A stretch of 64,000 nucleotides of DNA from Streptomyces purpureus (GTDB lineage: Bacteria > Actinomycetota > Actinomycetes > Streptomycetales > Streptomycetaceae). The translations under genes and the position numbers were made by a program. Of the stretch, positions 59,481 to 64,000 are shown in pieces (position 1 is the stretch's first letter; the number at the start of each line of letters is the position of its first letter). The DNA lies in assembly GCF_014648195.1 (NCBI RefSeq), contig NZ_BMQQ01000002.1, forward strand, positions 62,001-126,000, in the 5' to 3' direction. The notes below the pieces were generated by a model. That model was not told the DNA's origin. It worked only from the letters and a program-made list of their open reading frames with translations, and did no database searches.

Positions 59481-60686
59481 CTACTCGACGATCTTCAGCA
59501 GCTTGTTGGCCGTGCCCTGGCTCGGGTTGGAGATGGCGCCGTCGGTGGAGCCGTCGACGAGCGCCTTGGCGACCTGCTCCGGGGTGGCGTCCTGGTGGGC
59601 CGCCAGGTAGAGCGCGGCGGCACCGACGACGTGCGGGGTCGCCATGGACGTACCGGAGATGGTCTTGGTGGCGTCGCCACCGCCGATCCAGGCCGAGGTG
59701 ATGTCCGAACCCGGTGCGTAGATGTCCACGACCGAGCCGAAGTTGGAGAAGCTGGACTGCTCGTCCTCCTTGGTGGAGGAGGCCACGGTGATGGCCTCCT
59801 TGACCCGGGAGGGGGAGCCCTCGCCGGCGTCGGCGGACTCGTTGCCGGCGGCGACACCGAAGGTGACACCGGAGGCTATGGCCTTGCGGACGGCCTCGTC
59901 GAGGGCGGGGTCGGCGCCGCCGCCGAGGCTCATGTTGGCGACGGAGGGGCCCTGGTGGTTCTTGGTGACCCAGTCGATGCCGGCGACGACCTGCTCGGTG
60001 GTGCCGGAGCCGCTGTCGTCGAGGACCCGGACGGCGACGATCTTCGCCTTCTTGGCGACGCCGTGGGCGGTGCCCGCGATGGTGCCGGCGACATGGGTGC
60101 CGTGGCCGTTGCCGTCGCTGGCATCGTTGTCGTTGTCGACGGCGTCGAAGCCGGAGGTGGCCCGGCCGCCGAAGTCCTTGTGGCTGGTGTTGACTCCGGT
60201 GTCGATGACGTACGCGGTGACGCCCTCGCCGCCGCCGTCGGGGTAGGTGTACTTCTTGTCCCCGGCGGTCTCGGCCTGGTCGACCCGGTCCAGGCCCCAC
60301 GACGGCGGGTTGTCCTGGACCTCGTTGATGTGGAACTTCTTGTTCTGGACGACCTTGGCCACGGCCGGGTCGGCGGCGAGGCGCTTGGCCTCGGTCTCCG
60401 AAAGGCCGGTGGCGGAGAAGCCGTTGACGGCGGAGTTGTAGCTGCGGCTGAGCGTGCCGCCGTACTCCTTGGCCAGCTTGGTCTTGTCGGCGTTCTCGTC
60501 GAGCAGCACGATGTAGCTGCCGTCGATGGCGGTCGCGGCGTCGGCGCCGTAGATCGTGCCCTCCGCGGGGGCGGGGGCGGCTCCGGCGAAGGACGTTCCC
60601 AGGACGGTCAGTCCGCCGGCTGCGGCGACGGCGCTGATCGCCGCGACGAGCCGGGTGGTCCTGCGCGCACGCTTGTGAATGGCCAT
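59481..60686 (-). CDS. secreted subtilisin-type serine protease (S8)
   Basis: 401 residues from ATG 60684-60686 (GGAG upstream). Signal peptide (RLVAAISAVAAAGGLTVLGTSFAGAA), I9 propeptide (SYIVLLDENADKTKLAKEYGGTLSRSYNSAVNGFSATGL), then the S8 domain with Asp in TAYVIDTGVNTSHKDF, His in GNGHGTHVAGTIAG, oxyanion Asn in GVAAGNESADA, and Ser in SGTSMATPHVVGAAAL. All catalytic residues are present. Extracellular; typical of Streptomyces aqualysin/proteinase K-like enzymes. The C-terminus ends soon after the S8 domain, with no extra module. Confidence 0.95.
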   Translation of the reverse strand: MAIHKRARRTTRLVAAISAVAAAGGLTVLGTSFAGAAPAPAEGTIYGADAATAIDGSYIVLLDENADKTKLAKEYGGTLSRSYNSAVNGFSATGLSETEAKRLAADPAVAKVVQNKKFHINEVQDNPPSWGLDRVDQAETAGDKKYTYPDGGGEGVTAYVIDTGVNTSHKDFGGRATSGFDAVDNDNDASDGNGHGTHVAGTIAGTAHGVAKKAKIVAVRVLDDSGSGTTEQVVAGIDWVTKNHQGPSVANMSLGGGADPALDEAVRKAIASGVTFGVAAGNESADAGEGSPSRVKEAITVASSTKEDEQSSFSNFGSVVDIYAPGSDITSAWIGGGDATKTISGTSMATPHVVGAAALYLAAHQDATPEQVAKALVDGSTDGAISNPSQGTANKLLKIVE

Positions 60687-60838
60687 GAAGAGGGGTCTCC
60701 TCGGCATTTTGTTGTGTGGGGGGTTCGGTCACGGAGGCAGTGCTTCCGTGACCGCTTCGAAACCATTGCCGATTGACGGGCTCAGATCAAGACCTTCATA
60801 CAGCTGTGACTTAGTCAACAAGGTTTCGTAATAACAAA

Positions 60839-60863
60839 TCCGGCCTGGAGGGACCAGGCCGGA
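60839..60863 (-). terminator. terminator of the macrolide-type glycosyltransferase gene
   Basis: TCCGGCCTGG (60839-60848) and CCAGGCCGGA (60854-60863) form a 10-bp stem with a 5-base loop. On the minus strand it is followed by TTTGTTATTACG, a loose U tract. It starts 25 bases after the gene's stop. Confidence 0.85.
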
Positions 60864-60888
60864 CTTCTCCCCCAACTCCCCCTACCAC

Positions 60889-62097
60889 TCAGCCTTTCGT
60901 GACATGAGGGAGCTCCGCCTCGATGAGGTCGGCGGCGCGCCGGGTGCCGCCCTCGGCCGCCATCCGCTGCCGGACGTCGTCCAGCCGGCGGGCCACCTCG
61001 GGATCGTCCACGAGCTCCAGCACGGCCTTGCGCAGCGCGTCGGCGGTGGCTTCGGCGAGCGGCAGTTGTCGGGCGACTCCGAGGGCCTCGAGCATCTCGG
61101 CGTTGCCGAACTGGTCGGTGGCGAGCGGCACGGCGACCATGGGGGTGGCGGTGGCCAGGCCCTCCTGGCTGCCGCCCGCTCCGGCGTGGGTGATGAAGGC
61201 GTCGGCCTGCTTCAGGACGGCGAGTTGCGGCACCCAGGAGCGCACCTCGACATTGCCGGGGATCTCGCCGAGTTCGGCCGGGTCGACGAACTTGCCGATC
61301 TGCAGCACCACATGCCAGCCGGGCAGGTCGCCGAAGGCTCGCAGGCACTCTCGGTAGAAGTCGGGCTGCTTGGTCATGGCCGAGCCGAGCGAGACGAGCA
61401 GCACCTTCTCGGCATCGGCCGGCCGCTGCCAGTCGCCCTGTTCGGCGCGGTCGCCCTGGCAGGCGCCGACGAAGGTGTAGACGGACTCGTCGACCCGGTC
61501 GGCATGCGGCTGGAGGGCCTCGGGGATGAGGACGACGGCCCGGCGGGGACGGGCGACGAACCGGTCCGGGTGGGTGTCGATGCCGTGGCCGGCGAGCCAG
61601 TTCTCGAAGCGGGTGTAGTACGCCTTGCCGCGCTCGGAGGCCTTGAGGCCGGCGAGCATCGGCTCGGCGACCTCTTCCTCGTACCCCTCCCACGGCACCA
61701 GATTGGGCCACAGGGAGACGGCGGGTACGCCCCAGCGGTGGGCGAGGACGGGCGCCGGGTAGGAGGTGATGTCGTGGAGGACGAGGTCCGGCTCGTCCCC
61801 GGCGAACGCGTCGGCGAGCTGCGGCAGCGCCTGGACGGCGTCGCTGAGGAACGGCTCGATGTAGTCGATGGGTTCGGTGCCCCAGGCGTCGGGGTCGTCG
61901 TCGGTCGGCAGCGTGGAGTTGTATACGACCGGCTCGGCACCGGTGGCGGCGACCTTCTCGGCGAAGGAGGCGGGGATGGCGTAACTGACGCGGTGTCCAC
62001 GGGCGACGAGCTCCCGGATGACTTCGAGGCTCGGGTTCACGTGCCCGTGGGCGGCGATGGAGAACATGGCGACATGGGCGCGGTGACGACTGGTCAT
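60889..62097 (-). CDS. macrolide-type (OleD/MGT-like) UDP-glucosyltransferase
   Basis: 402 residues from ATG 62095-62097 (an in-frame GTG lies 6 bases before). GT-B enzyme: [35 protein letters not shown] with the acceptor-activating His, [26 protein letters not shown], and the donor motif [50 protein letters not shown]. OleD-type enzymes glucosylate and inactivate macrolides and other xenobiotics intracellularly. TAATGT about 6 bases before the start and an overlapping palindrome suggest a leaderless, inducible transcript. Confidence 0.93.
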   Translation of the reverse strand: MTSRHRAHVAMFSIAAHGHVNPSLEVIRELVARGHRVSYAIPASFAEKVAATGAEPVVYNSTLPTDDDPDAWGTEPIDYIEPFLSDAVQALPQLADAFAGDEPDLVLHDITSYPAPVLAHRWGVPAVSLWPNLVPWEGYEEEVAEPMLAGLKASERGKAYYTRFENWLAGHGIDTHPDRFVARPRRAVVLIPEALQPHADRVDESVYTFVGACQGDRAEQGDWQRPADAEKVLLVSLGSAMTKQPDFYRECLRAFGDLPGWHVVLQIGKFVDPAELGEIPGNVEVRSWVPQLAVLKQADAFITHAGAGGSQEGLATATPMVAVPLATDQFGNAEMLEALGVARQLPLAEATADALRKAVLELVDDPEVARRLDDVRQRMAAEGGTRRAADLIEAELPHVTKG

Positions 62098-62111
62098 GCG
62101 CACACATTATT

Positions 62112-62128
62112 CGAGACGATACGTCTCG
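62112..62128. promoter_or_regulatory. operator-like palindrome CGAGACG-ATA-CGTCTCG
   Basis: A perfect 7-bp inverted repeat around ATA, 15 bases upstream of the glycosyltransferase ATG and ending 5 bases before the binding-protein stop at 62134. It fits a TetR- or PadR-like repressor site. No regulator gene is in the window. Confidence 0.6.
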
Positions 62129-62133
62129 TCCAG

Positions 62134-63465
62134 TTAATTCCGCTGGTACCTGGCGAGGACCCGGTTGCCGTCGCCCACCAGACGCCCGCGCAGCTCGGCG
62201 AGGTCGATCGCGCCGCTGTAGTACTCCTGGAACGCCGGGGTGGCCACCTTGTCCTTCCACTCCGGATAGCCGCGTACGGACTGCGCGGGCGCGGGCCGCA
62301 GATGCCGGGCGAGCGCCGCGCCGGTCGCCCAGCCGTCCTTCTCGGTGTGCAGCGCGGGGTCGCGCAGCGCCGCCGTCCCGGTCGGCAGCATCCAGTCCCC
62401 TTGCGCCAGCCGCACCATGTTCCGTGGCTGGAGGAGGAAGTCGATGAACCGCGCGGCCTCCTTCTTGTACGGGCTGTCCTCGGCGATGGAGAGGGTCTGC
62501 GGGGAGACGCCCTGCGCGAGCCCGCCGGCGCCGGCCGGGGCGGGCAGGACCGTCCACTCGAAGCCCTCCGGTGCCTGCTGCGCGATCTGCTGCCGGTAGG
62601 AGAACCCGAGCGGCACCATCGCGTACGTGCCGCCGAACAGTCCGGGCAGGGTGTCGGAGCCGCCGCTGCCCAGGGTGGTGCGCGAGGCGCTGGCGTCGGT
62701 GTTGATCTGGTCGCGGACGGTGCCGGGGACGACCGCGTCGGCGTCGGTGAAGCGGATCGTCACCTTCCCGTCCTCGCCCCGATGGAAGAGCCGACCGCCG
62801 CCGGACAGGCCGAGGTTGAGGGAGACCGAGACGGGCTCCTTCAGCGGCCAGGCGACGGCGTGCTTCCCCTTGCCCATCGTGGCCGTCAGATCCTTGGCGA
62901 CCTGGCGGAACTCCTCCCAGGTCCAGGGCTTGGCGGGGGTCGGGATGCGGACGCCGGAGGCCTCAAGGATCTTCCGGTTGGCGATGATCACCCGCGGTTC
63001 CTGCAGGAACGGCACGCCGTACACTCCCTCGCCGAAGGTGGTGGTCCGCCAGCTCTGTTCGGGAATGTCCGCGCGCAGCCGCTCGGGCAGCAGTCCGCGC
63101 AGGTCCGCGAGGTACCCGCCGTAGGCGAAGTCGGCCAGGTCGTCGGAGGCGTCGTGGATGATGTCGGGCGCCTCGCCGCCCTCGAAGGAGGTGAGCAGCT
63201 GGTCGTGGACGCTGTCCCAGCTGCCCTGGACATACTGCACCTGGATGTCGGGGTGGGCGGCGTTCCACTCCCGCACGAGCTCCTTGTTGGCGTCGACGGA
63301 CTCCTTCTGCCAGGCGAGGGACTGGAAACGGAGTCTGATCGTCCCGTCGGAGGGTCTCTCGTCGCCGCCGCATCCGGTGAGCAGCAGGGCGAGCGCGGCG
63401 GCCGCCGCGGTCAGTGCCCGTACCCGCGTCGAGGTCCGTACCCGTCTCGATGTCCGTACCCGCAT
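62134..63465 (-). CDS. carbohydrate ABC transporter substrate-binding lipoprotein
   Basis: 443 residues; the ATG (63463-63465) overlaps the permease stop (TGATG). Signal sequence with lipobox LLLTGCGGDE. Family 1 solute-binding fold: LREWNAAHPDIQVQYVQGSWDSVHDQLLTSFEGGEAPDIIHDASDDLADFAYGGYLADL, GVYGVPFLQEPRVIIANRKILEASGV, and EAARFIDFLLQPRNMVRLAQGDWMLPTGTAALRD. The n-region carries a VRTSxR repeat from a tandem 18-bp DNA repeat. The sugar is unknown. Confidence 0.92.
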   Translation of the reverse strand: MRVRTSRRVRTSTRVRALTAAAAALALLLTGCGGDERPSDGTIRLRFQSLAWQKESVDANKELVREWNAAHPDIQVQYVQGSWDSVHDQLLTSFEGGEAPDIIHDASDDLADFAYGGYLADLRGLLPERLRADIPEQSWRTTTFGEGVYGVPFLQEPRVIIANRKILEASGVRIPTPAKPWTWEEFRQVAKDLTATMGKGKHAVAWPLKEPVSVSLNLGLSGGGRLFHRGEDGKVTIRFTDADAVVPGTVRDQINTDASASRTTLGSGGSDTLPGLFGGTYAMVPLGFSYRQQIAQQAPEGFEWTVLPAPAGAGGLAQGVSPQTLSIAEDSPYKKEAARFIDFLLQPRNMVRLAQGDWMLPTGTAALRDPALHTEKDGWATGAALARHLRPAPAQSVRGYPEWKDKVATPAFQEYYSGAIDLAELRGRLVGDGNRVLARYQRN

Positions 63466-63469
63466 CAGG
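63416..63469 (-). repeat. three tandem 18-bp units in the lipoprotein signal sequence
   Basis: Units of 18 bp (63416-63433, 63434-63451, 63452-63469) share the core CCGTACCCG with 12-16 of 18 identical positions and encode an Arg/Thr/Ser-rich n-region (VRTSRRVRTSTRVRA). They extend the positive part of the signal peptide. Confidence 0.75.
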
Positions 63470-64000
63470 ACTTCACCGCCCCGGCCAGCATGCCGCCGGT
63501 GATCCGCTTCTGGATGACCGCGAAGACGACGAGCGAGGGGAGGGTGGCGAGGAACGCGGCCGCGGCGAGCGGGCCGAGGTCGGCGACGCCCTCCGCGCCG
63601 AGGAAGTGCGTCAGGACGACCGGCAAGGTCTGCTTCTCCGGGGTCTTGAGCAGGACGAGCGCGAAGAAGAACTCGTTCCATGCGGTGATGAAGGCGAACA
63701 GCGCGGTGGCGACGATGCCGGGGGCGAGCAGCGGCGCGGTGACCGAGACGAGCGTACGGAGCCGGCCCGCGCCGTCGACGGCGGCGGCCTCCTCCAGCTC
63801 GGCCGGCACGGCCCGTACGTAGCCGACCAGCATCCACAGCGCGAACGGCAGCGACCAGACCACATAGACCAGGACCAGACCGATGACGCTGTTGATGAGG
63901 TGAAGGTTCTTGAGGATCAGGAACAGCGGAATGATCACCAGCACGAAGGGGAACGCCTGGCTGACCACGACCCAGCCGGTGGCGGCGGTGGAGAGTCTGC
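63465..64000 (-). CDS. carbohydrate ABC transporter permease, C-terminal part (5' end outside window)
   Basis: The frame is open to the window edge, so the start is not seen. MalG-like inner-membrane permease: several hydrophobic helices (PFVLVIIPLFLILKNLHLINSVIGLVLVYVVWSLPFALWMLVGY), the EAA motif EEAAAVDGAGRLRTLVSVTAPLLAPG and a last helix ending VFAVIQKRITGGMLAGAVKS. It couples to the binding protein gene by a TGATG overlap. The partner permease should lie just upstream. Confidence 0.92.
   Translation of the reverse strand, partial: RLSTAATGWVVVSQAFPFVLVIIPLFLILKNLHLINSVIGLVLVYVVWSLPFALWMLVGYVRAVPAELEEAAAVDGAGRLRTLVSVTAPLLAPGIVATALFAFITAWNEFFFALVLLKTPEKQTLPVVLTHFLGAEGVADLGPLAAAAFLATLPSLVVFAVIQKRITGGMLAGAVKS

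Noticed and set aside
1..64000. Prophage, IS element, CRISPR array or integrase
   Set aside because: No transposase, integrase, capsid other than EshA, or regularly spaced short repeats were found.

Overview
The window is a high-GC actinobacterial chromosome segment, almost certainly Streptomyces. The reasons are the 2-methylisoborneol/EshA locus, the sirA-small zinc ribbon-cysH-cysC-cysD-cysN-sulfonate ABC-chelatase order, frequent GTG/TTG starts, long Ala/Pro-rich secreted proteins, mycothiol-type enzymes and apparently leaderless genes. No rRNA, tRNA, CRISPR array, IS element or prophage was seen.

Layout. 1-10.4 kb: end of a GH38 alpha-mannosidase, a PP2C-like phosphatase followed by PoxB-type pyruvate dehydrogenase, a TrmB/LuxR regulator, DUF456, GNAT, an Ada-AlkA DNA-repair protein, RsgA with a 23-residue peptide gene in front of it, and a TerD-family protein. 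10.4-14.2 kb: a broken kdp potassium-uptake operon. kdpF and a 27-residue membrane peptide are intact; kdpA has an amber codon and lacks its C-terminal half; kdpB has lost its native start; kdpC is frameshifted. 14.4-17.1 kb: a collagen-like/DPA-repeat surface protein and a DUF4239 membrane protein. 17.1-20.8 kb (minus strand): eshA (family 2B encapsulin shell), 2-MIB synthase and geranyl-diphosphate methyltransferase, i.e. an encapsulated terpene pathway. 21.1-25.3 kb (divergent, plus strand): EF-hand protein, HisC-like aminotransferase, cupin-fused heme-oxygenase-like diiron protein and PLP decarboxylase, an unrecognised probable small-molecule pathway. Its promoter carries the same ACTC-N8-GAGT inverted repeat as the mib side.

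25.3-31.4 kb: an island of five secreted proteins of unknown role (two RCC1-propeller proteins, two paralogues sharing a VLNG-x-FAAP domain, and a Ser/Thr-rich aerolysin/ETX-like protein). 31.6-43 kb: a GT2 enzyme with QAPVFP repeats, a PGRP amidase, a VOC protein, an AraC-type regulator, YihY/BrkB, an AidB-like acyl-CoA dehydrogenase, a GAF-domain regulator and a lipoprotein. 42.5-48.6 kb: an HTH membrane protein and a 1312-residue Hsp90-like ATPase with an N-terminal amyloid/RHIM-like motif and C-terminal helical repeats, resembling Streptomyces conflict or signalling systems.

48.6-58.1 kb: one assimilatory sulfur operon, preceded by a promoter with two inverted repeats and a 27-residue leader peptide containing one Cys. 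Its genes take sulfate (CysDN, CysC, CysH, sulfite reductase) and probably sulfonates (ABC transporter), and a CbiX-type chelatase can supply siroheme. Nearly all junctions are ATGA-type overlaps. 58.1-64 kb: a mycothiol-dependent DsbA-like reductase, DUF1697, a secreted subtilisin, a macrolide-type glycosyltransferase with a near-perfect operator, and the start of a carbohydrate ABC transporter that runs out of the window.

All calls come from reading the sequence. Family names rest on motif recognition and gene order, not on database searches.
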